Source: Caryophanales bacterium UBA1188
Lineage (GTDB): Bacteria; Bacillota_I; Bacilli_A; Izemoplasmatales; UBA1188
Assembly: GCA_002310135.1 (NCBI GenBank)
Contig: DBYK01000001.1
Span: 527,712-591,711, forward strand
DNA length: 64,000 nt
Reading direction: 5' to 3'
The notes beneath the pieces are model-generated. The model saw only the letters and a list, made by a program, of their open reading frames with translations, had not been told where the DNA came from and ran no database searches. This document shows positions 18,357 through 26,814 of this stretch, one piece after another; positions within the stretch are counted from its first letter, which is position 1; every line of letters starts with the position of its first letter. Made by a program: the position numbers and the translations under genes.

Positions 18357-18616
18357 TATTTCAATAATTCTAGTAATTCTTTGTATATTTCATCTTGAAC
18401 AGTTACCTCTAAATGTTTTTCAAGAATTTTAGTCTTTTGTGCTTTTAAGATAACTTGTTCGTCTTTTTTAAGGTACGCACCTCTACCATTAGCTTTACCT
18501 TTGAAATCGATTATTACTGTTCCTTCTGGAGTTCTAACAACTCTAAAAAGATCTTCCTTTTTTAGTCTTTCTTGTGTAACAACACATTTTCTAAGTGGTA
18601 TTTTTTTCTCTTTCAT
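18356..18616 (-). CDS. rnpM: RNase P modulator RnpM (YlxR, DUF448)
   Basis: An 86-residue protein with the YlxR hallmark IPLRKCVVTQERLKKEDLFRVVR and the GRGAYLKKD motif. YlxR/RnpM binds RNase P RNA and modulates its activity in Bacillus. Here it is in the conserved slot after nusA. It overlaps nusA by one base (TAATG) and ylxQ by one base. The RNase P protein gene rnpA is also in this window, at 44.2 kb. Confidence 0.9.
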   Translation of the reverse strand: MKEKKIPLRKCVVTQERLKKEDLFRVVRTPEGTVIIDFKGKANGRGAYLKKDEQVILKAQKTKILEKHLEVTVQDEIYKELLELLK

Positions 18617-19683
18617 TAGAAATCGATTCCCTCTTCTAAAGCTTGAGGCACGCTCTTGATATCAATCTTCCAACCAGATGATTGAACGGCAAGTTTAACA
18701 TTTTGTCCTTTTTTACCAATAGCAAGACTGAATTGATCTTCTGGAACAATAGCGATAGCTTGTTTTTCTTTTTGATTAAACATAACCGCAACCACTTCAG
18801 CTGGTTTAAGAGCGTTTATGATATATTCTTTTGGATCTTCGCTATATTCATAGATATCAATCTTTTCTCCACCAAGAGCATCAATAATATCTTTAATTCT
18901 TTTTCCTTTTGGACCAAGACAAGAACCAAGTGCATCTACATTTTCATCTAAAGTTTTAACGCAAACTTTCGTTCTGTCTCCAGAATCTCTTGCGATACCT
19001 AATATTTCAACTACACCATCTTTAACTTCTGGAATATAGTTTTCGAATAATCTCTTAATTAAATTCTTATCACTTCTTGAAACATATACCCTTGGGCCTT
19101 TACTAGTCATTTCAACTTTTGAAAGATATAGTTTAACTTTTGAATTAATGTGACATTCTTCTCTTGGAATTTCAACTCTTGGAATTGAAGCACTAACATC
19201 ATATCCTAAATCAAAAATGATGAGATTTTCATTGATAGATACGATTGTACCAGTGATCATTTCATCTTCATGAGCTTTGAAAAATTCATAAGTCTTTTCT
19301 CTTTCTAGTTTTTTAATTTCTTGGTTTAGAATTTGTTTAGTAGAGTTTGTGGCGATACGACCAAAGTCTTTAGGGTTAACATTTTGTTTAACTTCAAAAT
19401 AATCTCCCATCTTTACGCCTCTTTTAATTGTTTTGGCTGTTTGAAGTGTGATTTTAGATGGGTCATCAGGGGTTAATTCGTCTTCTTCTACAACTTGGTA
19501 GTAATGAGCTAAATATAATTCACCTTTTTCTTCGTTGAAAACTAATTTAGCATTTGATATGCCGTATTCTCTTTTATATGCATTAACTATGCCTTTTTCA
19601 ACAGCATCAAATAATTGAGCTTTCTCAAGACCTCTTTCCTCACATAACTCTTCTAAAGCTTTAAAGAAATCATGATTAATCAT
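18616..19683 (-). CDS. nusA: Transcription termination/antitermination factor NusA
   Basis: Binds RNA polymerase and nascent RNA to control pausing, termination and antitermination. It has the N-terminal polymerase-binding domain (NHDFFKALEELCEERG), the S1 domain (MITGTIVSINENLIIFDLG, about residue 135), and two KH domains (CLGPKGKRIKDI and IAIGKKGQNVKLA). At 356 residues it lacks the C-terminal acidic repeats of enterobacteria, as expected for Firmicutes. I use the ATG at 19683 preceded by AGGAGGA. An in-frame upstream extension exists but has no ribosome site. Confidence 0.95.
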   Translation of the reverse strand: MINHDFFKALEELCEERGLEKAQLFDAVEKGIVNAYKREYGISNAKLVFNEEKGELYLAHYYQVVEEDELTPDDPSKITLQTAKTIKRGVKMGDYFEVKQNVNPKDFGRIATNSTKQILNQEIKKLEREKTYEFFKAHEDEMITGTIVSINENLIIFDLGYDVSASIPRVEIPREECHINSKVKLYLSKVEMTSKGPRVYVSRSDKNLIKRLFENYIPEVKDGVVEILGIARDSGDRTKVCVKTLDENVDALGSCLGPKGKRIKDIIDALGGEKIDIYEYSEDPKEYIINALKPAEVVAVMFNQKEKQAIAIVPEDQFSLAIGKKGQNVKLAVQSSGWKIDIKSVPQALEEGIDF

Positions 19684-19696
19684 TTTTTTATTCCTC

Positions 19697-20131
19697 CTAG
19701 AACTTACATACAATTCTTAAAGAACTGATGTCGTTAGCGTTTATTTTAATATTTTTGTTTTTATCATTTTTAATTACAAGACTATCTTTTAATGCTTCTA
19801 TTAATTTGCCTTTATATAATTGATCAAACGTTTTAACTTCTATCCATTCACCAATGTATACAGACGCATCATCGAAATCAAAATCTTTCTCAAGACCTCT
19901 TGAAGATATTTCTAAAGAATATTCTTCATCAATTGGATCTTCTTTATCTAAATATTCGTTTATCTTATTTGTGATATCTTCAATATCTTCAATATCAATA
20001 AACCCAACCTTATCTACAACAATTTCTAAAACATTGGAATCGTCTTTTTTCTTATAATCAAAGCTATAAAGTTTTAAATTTGATTTTTGGATAATTTCTA
20101 AACAATCATCTTTAATTTTATTAAGATTCAT
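19697..20131 (-). CDS. rimP: Ribosome maturation factor RimP
   Basis: Needed for 30S subunit maturation. The protein shows the RimP pattern: an N-terminal alpha/beta domain ending LEIVVDKVGFIDIEDIEDITNKINEYLD, the segment YSLEISSRGLEKDF (family YxLEVSSPGLxRPL, here without the Pro) and a C-terminal SH3-like barrel. The ATG at 20131 has AGGAGAT upstream. A longer in-frame start would fall inside a leader hairpin and is rejected. It is the first gene of rimP-nusA-rnpM-ylxQ-infB-rbfA-uvrC-exonuclease. Confidence 0.9.
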   Translation of the reverse strand: MNLNKIKDDCLEIIQKSNLKLYSFDYKKKDDSNVLEIVVDKVGFIDIEDIEDITNKINEYLDKEDPIDEEYSLEISSRGLEKDFDFDDASVYIGEWIEVKTFDQLYKGKLIEALKDSLVIKNDKNKNIKINANDISSLRIVCKF

Positions 20132-20155
20132 ATAAATATCTCCTATCAATAAATA

Positions 20156-20176
20156 TGAGCGGTTATTCACCACTCA
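20156..20176 (-). promoter_or_regulatory. Leader hairpin upstream of rimP
   Basis: In the predicted 5' leader, minus-strand TGAGTGG and CCGCTCA pair over 7 bp (one G-U) around the loop TGAATAA, 25 bases before the rimP start. A GAGTGG-type hairpin at this place is something I associate with Firmicutes rimP leaders; the regulatory function is inferred. Confidence 0.45.
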
Positions 20177-20184
20177 CTACTTAG

Positions 20185-20213
20185 ACTATAACATAGTCTT
20201 TTTTCAAAAGCAA
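20185..20213 (-). promoter_or_regulatory. Sigma-A type promoter of the rimP-nusA-infB operon
   Basis: Minus-strand TTGCTT, 17-base spacer, TATAGT, with TG one base before the -10 (extended -10). It is the only good promoter upstream of the eight-gene operon. Confidence 0.8.
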
Positions 20214-20248
20214 GTTTTTATCTATTTTAGGATTCTTATTTTCTTAGT

Positions 20249-20277
20249 TTGAAATATCTTATTGAATAAGATATAAT
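20249..20277 (+). promoter_or_regulatory. Sigma-A type promoter of lysS
   Basis: TTGAAA, 17-base spacer and perfect TATAAT, 31 bases before the lysS ATG. It is divergent from the rimP promoter, with about 35 bp between the two -35 boxes. Confidence 0.85.
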
Positions 20278-20308
20278 ATTGTGTAATGAATCGATGGAGG
20301 TTTAGTGT

Positions 20309-21787
20309 ATGGAGTATACTGATCAAGAGTTAGCGAGACGCGCAAAACTTGAAAAACTTGAAGAAATGGGGATTGATCCTTATGGAGAAAGATTCATAAA
20401 ATCACATTACAGTCTTGAAGTTAAAGAAGAATTTAAAGGTAAAACTCATGAAGAACTTGAAGAACTTGGCGCTAAAGTAAGTGTGTCAGGAAGAATCATG
20501 TTTATAAGAAAAATGGGCAAAGCTAGTTTCTTCACTATAAAAGATAGAATGGGTTTAATTCAAGTTTATATAAGAATTGACGCTGTAGGAGAAGACGCCT
20601 ACACAGTTTTCAAGATGGCAGATGTTGGAGATATTTGTGGTGTAAAAGGAACTGTCATGCTTACACAAACAGGAGAAATTACCATCAAATGTGAAGAATA
20701 CATACATTTAGCTAAAGCACTCAAACCTCTTCCAGAAAAATTCCATGGATTAACTGATGTTGAAGAAAGATATAGAAAAAGATATCTCGATTTAATAATG
20801 AATGATCAAAGTATGGAAACTGCGGTCTTAAGACCAAGAATTATCAAAGAGATGAGAAGATATTTTGATGAGTGTGGATTTATAGAAGTTGAAACACCAG
20901 TTCTTCAAATGTCTAGAGGTGGAGCAAGCGCAAGACCTTTTATTACCCATCATAATGCTTTAGATATGGATTTATATCTAAGAATCGCAACCGAAATTCC
21001 ACTAAAGAAACTACTCGTTGGAGGAATGGAAAAGGTTTATGAGATTGGAAGAATCTTTAGAAATGAAGGTGTTGATACAAAACACAACCCTGAATTCACT
21101 TCTGTTGAATTGTATGAGGCCTATGGTAATTTAGATACAATGATGGAATTAACTGAAGGATTGATGCAAAGTATCGCAAAGAATGTGTTTGGTAAAAGTG
21201 TGTTTAACTGGGAAGGTCACGATATTGATTTATCAAAACCATTTAAAAAAGCTAGTATGTGTAGTTTAATTAAAAAAGAAACCGGTATAGATTTTGAAAC
21301 TAACAACTATACCTTAGATGAAGCAAAAGCACTCGCTAAAGAACACAACATTAAAGTTGAACCTCACTTCACTGTAGGACATATTATAAATGAATTTTTT
21401 GATAAATATGTTGAAGAAACTTTGATTGATCCTACTTTTGTCACATCTTATCCTATAGAAATATCTCCTTTAACTAAAGAAGATAAAAATGATAAAAGAT
21501 TTGTCCAAAGATTTGAATTATTTATTTGTGGATGCGAATATGGAAACGCATATACTGAACTTAATAACCCTATAGAACAAAGAAGCCGTTTTGAAGAAGA
21601 ATTAAGAGAAAGACAAATGGGCAATGAAGAAGCTGGAGATATAGATGAAACATTCTTAGAAGCCTTAGAATATGGAATGCCACCTGCGGGAGGTATAGGT
21701 ATTGGGATAGATAGAATTTGTATGTTCTTTACTAATAGTCCTTCTATAAGAGATGTTTTATTATTCCCACATATGAAAAACAAATAA
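20309..21787 (+). CDS. lysS: Lysyl-tRNA synthetase, class II
   Basis: A 492-residue class II LysRS: N-terminal OB fold for the anticodon (VSGRIMFIRKMGKASFFTIKDR), motif 1 FIEVETPVLQ, motif 2 KVYEIGRIFRNEGVDTKHNPEFT, and motif 3 GIGIGIDRICMF, followed by DVLLFP. A ribosome site GGAGG precedes the start. Transcription runs toward oriC. In many Firmicutes lysS follows ftsH and dus; here those neighbours are elsewhere in the window. Confidence 0.96.
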   Translation: MEYTDQELARRAKLEKLEEMGIDPYGERFIKSHYSLEVKEEFKGKTHEELEELGAKVSVSGRIMFIRKMGKASFFTIKDRMGLIQVYIRIDAVGEDAYTVFKMADVGDICGVKGTVMLTQTGEITIKCEEYIHLAKALKPLPEKFHGLTDVEERYRKRYLDLIMNDQSMETAVLRPRIIKEMRRYFDECGFIEVETPVLQMSRGGASARPFITHHNALDMDLYLRIATEIPLKKLLVGGMEKVYEIGRIFRNEGVDTKHNPEFTSVELYEAYGNLDTMMELTEGLMQSIAKNVFGKSVFNWEGHDIDLSKPFKKASMCSLIKKETGIDFETNNYTLDEAKALAKEHNIKVEPHFTVGHIINEFFDKYVEETLIDPTFVTSYPIEISPLTKEDKNDKRFVQRFELFICGCEYGNAYTELNNPIEQRSRFEEELRERQMGNEEAGDIDETFLEALEYGMPPAGGIGIGIDRICMFFTNSPSIRDVLLFPHMKNK

Positions 21788-21789
21788 GA

Positions 21790-22620
21790 ATGAAAAAAAA
21801 TTATACTGAAGAAAAATTTCAAATTGAAACTAGATATGGAAACATGAGTTGTCTCCTTTTAAAACCAAAAAATAATGTTTACTCTAAAGAAGACACTATT
21901 GGAGTGTTGTGGATTCATGGTGGAGGTTATATTTTTGGTAAAAAAGAAGTTATTTATACGGCCCGTGGTCTAGATTTTGTAAATATATTTGATTGTGTAG
22001 TCTTAACTTTTGATTACACACTCGCAAAGATGGCTCCTTATCCTAGAGCGCTTTTAGAATCTTATGATGCATTATGTTATTTTTTAAATCATGCAGATGA
22101 ATTTGGTTTTAATAAAGATAAAATTATTATCGCAGGCAAAAGCGCAGGAGGAGGTCTTGCGATCGCTTTATCTATGTACGTTTTAGATAATACTGATATA
22201 AAAATATCTTATCAAATTCCTTTATACCCTATGATAGACTGCTATGATACTGAAACAAACAAAAATAATAGTAGTGTATATTGGAATTCAAAACTAAACA
22301 AAAAGAGTTGGGAAATATATTTAAGGGATATTGAAGGTGAAATACCACCATATGCATCACCATCAAGAAGAAAAGATTTTAGTAATCTTCCTCCTTGTTA
22401 TACGTTTGTTGGAAAAAAAGAATTGTTCTATTCTGAAACTAAAGATTATATAGATAATCTAGTAAAAGCTGGAGTTGATGCATCTTTTGATGCTTATGAC
22501 ATAAACATTCATGCTTTTGATATGACAAGGAGAAGAAAAAAGATCTCAAAACTTGCTATTTCAAATTTTAGAAATAAAGTTAAACAAATATTAGATAATA
22601 TAAGAAAAAAGACACTTTAG
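21790..22620 (+). CDS. Alpha/beta hydrolase, HSL-type esterase
   Basis: A 276-residue alpha/beta hydrolase of the hormone-sensitive-lipase group: oxyanion motif WIHGGGYIFG near residue 42, nucleophile elbow IAGKSAGGGLA (Ser near 119), and a probable catalytic His in NIHAFDM near 239. No signal peptide, so it is cytosolic; a carboxylesterase or deacetylase role is likely but the substrate is unknown. It starts two bases after the lysS stop without a recognisable ribosome site and ends in a terminator that overlaps its stop codon. Its last 4 bp overlap the convergent Cys-repeat gene. Confidence 0.8.
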   Translation: MKKNYTEEKFQIETRYGNMSCLLLKPKNNVYSKEDTIGVLWIHGGGYIFGKKEVIYTARGLDFVNIFDCVVLTFDYTLAKMAPYPRALLESYDALCYFLNHADEFGFNKDKIIIAGKSAGGGLAIALSMYVLDNTDIKISYQIPLYPMIDCYDTETNKNNSSVYWNSKLNKKSWEIYLRDIEGEIPPYASPSRRKDFSNLPPCYTFVGKKELFYSETKDYIDNLVKAGVDASFDAYDINIHAFDMTRRRKKISKLAISNFRNKVKQILDNIRKKTL

Positions 22621-22634
22621 GTTGTGTCTTTTTT
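22605..22634. terminator. Bidirectional terminator between the esterase and Cys-repeat genes
   Basis: An 11-bp stem (22605-22615 with 22624-22634), 8-base loop, T tracts on both strands. The stop codons of both convergent genes lie inside the hairpin loop. Confidence 0.85.
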
Positions 22635-23642
22635 TAATACTTCTATTATTTCTTCTGTGTTTATATTTTTATAGAAATCCTTTCTTGAACATCCAGCTCT
22701 ACCACCACCAGCACAAGCGCATGCACAAGCACAAGCACAAGATGAACCACCAGATGAAGAATGGGAACTAGAAGAACTATTAACCACTACTGGTGAACCA
22801 GTGCTTCTTATAGACCCTTCTTTATTATATCCTCTTCTTGGCCTATACCAACTATAATACCAAAGCCAGTGCCCAGAATATCCTGAATAGCATTCATATC
22901 CATCAGAATGTGCTCTATTATACAGTTGAATTAAGAAGAATATCGCTATAACAAACGTAAATACAGCTGCGAATATTATGGCTCCTTTAATTGATTCTTC
23001 TTTTTCGTAACTTATATATCCTTTTCTTTCGTTGATATTAGGAAAATTAACCTTATCATATCTGATAGGACATTCTATTGATTCACCATAGTTTAAATCT
23101 GTTGCATGGAATAAATAATATTCATCTTCTTCTATGCTATATTTATTAGGATCAATATAGTTGATGTTTATGTTTTTATACCATTTTAGAGTTAAACTCT
23201 CAATTCGAATTTCATTAAACCATCCAGGTATAAAATTAAATTCAACATAATCACCATTTAATGTAAATATTCTTTCTTGAATGAATTCAAAACTAAAATC
23301 TAAAGTTTCACCTTTATAATATGATTTTTTAAAATCAACTCTTATAAACGCTCCTTCATCATCATAATAACTACAACTAGATATATTCGATGATAGTGCT
23401 TTAACCTTTTTAACGTGGCTATTTGGAACACCTATTTTTACCCACGTTAATGGTTCTCTTCCACCATCATCTTCTAATACTGTCCATTTTATATGATATG
23501 ACATATTTAGAGTTGCATTATCATTGGGTACTACAGATATATCGTATTCATTTATTAAATCATATTCAATTAAGGCGTTTACTCTTGAAATAGATAAAAG
23601 AGATACAGTAATTAATAATATGAATATAAGAAGCTTTTTCAC
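22617..23642 (-). CDS. Type I membrane protein with cytosolic Cys-Ala repeat tail (candidate radical SAM substrate)
   Basis: A 341-residue protein: signal peptide (residues 1-23, ending VNA), a beta-rich ectodomain to about 215, one TM helix at about 220-240 followed by positive residues (stop-transfer, so the C-terminus should be cytosolic), an aromatic Trp/Tyr-rich stretch, a Ser-rich linker, then CACACACACA at 302-311, GGG, RAG, Cys318 and a conserved-looking end SRKDFY before a short charged helix. The ectodomain loosely recalls DUF2207 proteins, whose tails are usually Gly-rich. The start is GTG with AAGGGAGG upstream, overlapping the radical SAM gene by 4 bp. Function unknown. The regular Cys spacing suggests enzymatic thioether formation or metal binding. 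Confidence 0.75.
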   Translation of the reverse strand: MKKLLIFILLITVSLLSISRVNALIEYDLINEYDISVVPNDNATLNMSYHIKWTVLEDDGGREPLTWVKIGVPNSHVKKVKALSSNISSCSYYDDEGAFIRVDFKKSYYKGETLDFSFEFIQERIFTLNGDYVEFNFIPGWFNEIRIESLTLKWYKNININYIDPNKYSIEEDEYYLFHATDLNYGESIECPIRYDKVNFPNINERKGYISYEKEESIKGAIIFAAVFTFVIAIFFLIQLYNRAHSDGYECYSGYSGHWLWYYSWYRPRRGYNKEGSIRSTGSPVVVNSSSSSHSSSGGSSCACACACACAGGGRAGCSRKDFYKNINTEEIIEVLKKDTT

Positions 23643-24988
23643 GATAGTCTTACCTCCCTTAAAGGACAGACATTTCCGTGTTTTACAGAAAATCTTCTTT
23701 GTTTTTTACATTTTTTGCTGTTCCAAATCTTCTTCCATTCATCTTTAAGCATATTACCTAATGAATCTTCGAACAACCATGATTGGCATGGAATTACATC
23801 TCCATTAGGCGCAATAGCCATATTAGACATACAAGACCCACAAGATGGCACTGTCATATTCATTTTGTTTAATAAATCTTCATCTAATAACCCTGGTGAA
23901 GTAAATGATATTTCACATCCATTTTCTTTAGTATAGTTATATGCTTTTTTAACTATTAATGATAGTTCTTCTTTTGTTAATCTCGAACTAGAAGATTCGC
24001 TATCTATAGCATTCCCACTTTCGATTATTCCAGAACAAGTGAAATATTTAACTCCAAGATTATTTAAATACTCTATTGTTTTAACATAATCTTTATTTAA
24101 TGAACAGAGTGGAGTATTTACGCTTACATCTAATTTAGCTTCTATAGCATTTTTAATTCCTTCTATAGTGTCTTTAAAGTGATCACCACCAACTAATAAA
24201 TTGTGTATTTTTTCATCAGATGAATATAGAGTTATTTGAATACTATCTAAATCCGCATTATATAATTTTTTACATAAATCTTTCGATAATAGTATGCCGT
24301 TAGTGTTCAATCTTGTAACAAACCATCTAGAATGATATATTAATTCAACTAAATCATCTCTTAGTGTAGGTTCCCCTCCTGTAAATGTTAGTTGTGGAAT
24401 GTTTGAGTCTTTACATTTGTCTATAATTTTAAACCATTCTTCGGTTGATAATTCTGTAACATTAGACATCTTTTCTCCTGCAGCATAGCAGTGAATGCAT
24501 TTCTGATTACAAGACCATTCATTATTTTTGTTCATAGATGAAATCATTAAATCCATTCTATGTGGTGCGCTCATAAATTTAGAATATTTGGCTATAGTTG
24601 TAAAACCGATTTTTTCGTTTACTGTTTTTCCTTTTGCGATATCCGTTAATACAGAAATGATGTCTTTTAAATCTTTTTTTAAGACGCTTTTTTCTGTTTT
24701 ATCGAATACTTTATGTGCGCTTTCAATTGTATCCTCGACTAATTCATCCATATTTTCGTATGGGTTTTGATTAGATGAATTAACTCTTTCTATAAAGCAT
24801 TTTAAAAGGATTGCCCATGATGTTTGAAAAGGCAATATATAATAACCATTTAAAATTGCAACCCAAGGCATTCCCGCTTTTAATTTTTTAGGTGGTATTA
24901 GATGCACTCTAACAACGCCTGGACCTTTAGGGTTTAGAGTCGTATGATAAATTGTTGTACAAGTTTTTAAATATTCATCAAGTATCAT
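23639..24988 (-). CDS. Radical SAM / SPASM domain protein
   Basis: A 449-residue enzyme. An N-terminal region of about 150 residues with no clear match precedes the radical SAM core, with the CxxxCxxC cluster at Cys160, Cys164 and Cys167 (CNQKCIHCYAAG), the SAM-binding FTGGEPTLRDD and the strand LNTNGILL. The C-terminal SPASM domain has Cys383, Cys386 (CGSC), Cys401 (NGDVIPCQSW), Cys427 and Cys441, suited to auxiliary Fe-S clusters. Such enzymes commonly modify ribosomal peptides, for example sactipeptide and ranthipeptide maturases, or peptide-like cofactors. It is locked by 4-bp overlaps between a small acidic protein and a Cys-repeat membrane protein, the obvious substrate candidate. I cannot place it in a named subfamily. 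Confidence 0.88.
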   Translation of the reverse strand: MILDEYLKTCTTIYHTTLNPKGPGVVRVHLIPPKKLKAGMPWVAILNGYYILPFQTSWAILLKCFIERVNSSNQNPYENMDELVEDTIESAHKVFDKTEKSVLKKDLKDIISVLTDIAKGKTVNEKIGFTTIAKYSKFMSAPHRMDLMISSMNKNNEWSCNQKCIHCYAAGEKMSNVTELSTEEWFKIIDKCKDSNIPQLTFTGGEPTLRDDLVELIYHSRWFVTRLNTNGILLSKDLCKKLYNADLDSIQITLYSSDEKIHNLLVGGDHFKDTIEGIKNAIEAKLDVSVNTPLCSLNKDYVKTIEYLNNLGVKYFTCSGIIESGNAIDSESSSSRLTKEELSLIVKKAYNYTKENGCEISFTSPGLLDEDLLNKMNMTVPSCGSCMSNMAIAPNGDVIPCQSWLFEDSLGNMLKDEWKKIWNSKKCKKQRRFSVKHGNVCPLREVRLS

Positions 24989-25509
24989 AATAATTCAATT
25001 CCAAGTGAGTCCGCAAAATCCATAAATACATCTGGGGTTAGTGATTCATCTGTTAAAGATAAGGCTTTATCTATTTCATCTTCTATTAATGATTCCGCTT
25101 TCTTGTCTATTTTATTTCTATATTCGATTGTTGAATAAAGATGATCAAGAAGGCTAGAAATCATTTGATTTTTTTCTTCTAAAATAGTATCTAATTCATC
25201 AACTTTTAAATATAAATATACATTTTGGTCATATTTGATGAGTTCTTCTATTTCATCATTAAAATTTTCTACTAAGAATCTTTTAATTAAATCTAAGCGT
25301 GAATAAAGATAATGAAAACCCATCTTGAATACATCTTCAACGTCGCTGTCTTTTTCACCTTCAACATGTAAATCTAATTCAACTAAATGATCCATCACAT
25401 CTAATACAGGTTCAAGTAAATCATATGTGATGGTTTTCTTTGATTTTAATTCAGATAATATATTATTATTTTCTAGAATAAAGTGAATATAATCTTCTTT
25501 AATATTCAT
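24985..25509 (-). CDS. Small acidic all-helical protein of the radical SAM cassette
   Basis: A 174-residue protein I do not recognise. It is strongly acidic and almost entirely predicted helical (long stretches rich in Leu, Glu, Asp, Lys), with no Cys, no signal peptide and no TM segment. It starts two bases after tldE ends (site GGTGAG inside the tldE end) and overlaps the radical SAM gene by 4 bp, so the products are made together. A role as partner or chaperone of the radical SAM enzyme or its substrate is inferred only from position. The protein is real by frame length and coupling; the function is open. Confidence 0.7.
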   Translation of the reverse strand: MNIKEDYIHFILENNNILSELKSKKTITYDLLEPVLDVMDHLVELDLHVEGEKDSDVEDVFKMGFHYLYSRLDLIKRFLVENFNDEIEELIKYDQNVYLYLKVDELDTILEEKNQMISSLLDHLYSTIEYRNKIDKKAESLIEDEIDKALSLTDESLTPDVFMDFADSLGIELL

Positions 25510-25511
25510 TT

Positions 25512-26813
25512 TTACTCACCAGATATAGAAATGCTTGATACTCTAAGAGCAGTACAATCTGTAACATTCTTTATTTCAGAACTTACTTCTACTACTTTAG
25601 ATAATAAACTTAAATAGTTATCTGCGGCAGTAACTACAGCTATAGGTTGTGTAAGTTTTCCATCTTCAATTAAGAACCCTTCTACTTGTAAAGAGAAGTT
25701 ACAAGAAATCTGATTAGCTCCTGCATGGGCACCATTTAAAGCAGTAATATATACACCATGTTTGACACTACTAATCATTTCATCTTTTGTTCTTAGACCT
25801 GGTTTATAATATGGGTTTATTAGGCCACAAGTTGAACCGATTGCATTCCCTGTAGATTTTTTATTTTCTTTATATGCGGTTTTTAAATTATAAACAAATC
25901 CTTTAAAAACCCCATTTTCTACGATTTCCTTCTTTGAAGTTGCAACTCCATCAGAATCAAATGATCTTCTATTCATTGAATTATCTAGGAACGGATCATC
26001 AACTATAGTTAAGCAATCAGAAGCAATTTTTTCTCCAACTTTATCTTTTAAAATTGACATATTCTTTTGATTCATTTCGCTTGAGAATATACCTTTAAAA
26101 CAAGCTAAAAGTGTTCCTGCGGCATCTTCTGATAATACTGCTTCATATTCTCCAGATTTGATTGTCTTAGCTCCGATTGATTTTAATGCATCGCTGTATG
26201 CTTCATCAATAATTTTATCTGGATTGATTGAACTGAAATCATTAGAAAAATAACCAGCTGCATTATTTCTTGTATCATTGTCTTTAAATACATAGGCAAT
26301 AGCATATATAATAAATCCGTTTGATTGAGATTTTAAATTTAATCCTTTAGAATTAACCATTTCATTAATTCTTTCTTCTTCAATATATACAGCCATAGAA
26401 TGAACTACATGTTCTTTCTTTAGAATTTCGCCTGCTATATGCTTACACATATTGATTTTTTCGGTTGATGGTGTTTCTTCAAGTGCTTTGTTATAGATGT
26501 TGTCTATTTTTTGATAGTTATCTTTTCCATCATAAATAAATACTTTGTCCTCATCAGAAATATATTTAGCTGTTTCAATTACTTTATCGACCATTTGTTC
26601 GAATTCCTTTTCATCAACAACTTCTGTATGGTATTTACCCATCTTACCGTTATATATTCCTTTGATGCTAGCTTCTTTGATACTGCTTACTGTGTAAGCT
26701 TCTAATTCTGTTTTAGCATATCTAATTTCTGTTTTTTTAGTAGTGTTAATAGATATTTGAATATCTTCAACACCTTTTTCTTTAGCTATTTTAAATAATT
26801 TTGAATAATCCAT
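25512..26813 (-). CDS. tldE: TldE/PmbA family subunit of the TldD/TldE protease
   Basis: The inactive partner of the TldD/TldE heterodimeric metalloprotease, which trims unfolded peptides and matures microcin B17 in Escherichia coli. The family is seen in the N-terminal segment around AKTELEAYTVSSIKEASIKG, in KSGEYEAVLSEDAAGTLLACF, where the TldD zinc motif is replaced, and in the C-terminal GANQISCNFSLQVEGFLIEDG. I use the ATG at 26813 with GGAGG upstream (434 codons including stop); a longer in-frame start inside tldD lacks support. It lies one base after tldD and two bases before the acidic helical protein. Confidence 0.88.
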   Translation of the reverse strand: MDYSKLFKIAKEKGVEDIQISINTTKKTEIRYAKTELEAYTVSSIKEASIKGIYNGKMGKYHTEVVDEKEFEQMVDKVIETAKYISDEDKVFIYDGKDNYQKIDNIYNKALEETPSTEKINMCKHIAGEILKKEHVVHSMAVYIEEERINEMVNSKGLNLKSQSNGFIIYAIAYVFKDNDTRNNAAGYFSNDFSSINPDKIIDEAYSDALKSIGAKTIKSGEYEAVLSEDAAGTLLACFKGIFSSEMNQKNMSILKDKVGEKIASDCLTIVDDPFLDNSMNRRSFDSDGVATSKKEIVENGVFKGFVYNLKTAYKENKKSTGNAIGSTCGLINPYYKPGLRTKDEMISSVKHGVYITALNGAHAGANQISCNFSLQVEGFLIEDGKLTQPIAVVTAADNYLSLLSKVVEVSSEIKNVTDCTALRVSSISISGE

Positions 26814-26814
26814 A

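Noticed and set aside
17932..18432. Long plus-strand open frame (166 codons) opposite infB, ylxQ and rnpM
   Set aside because: It is antisense to three well-identified conserved genes and its product matches nothing.
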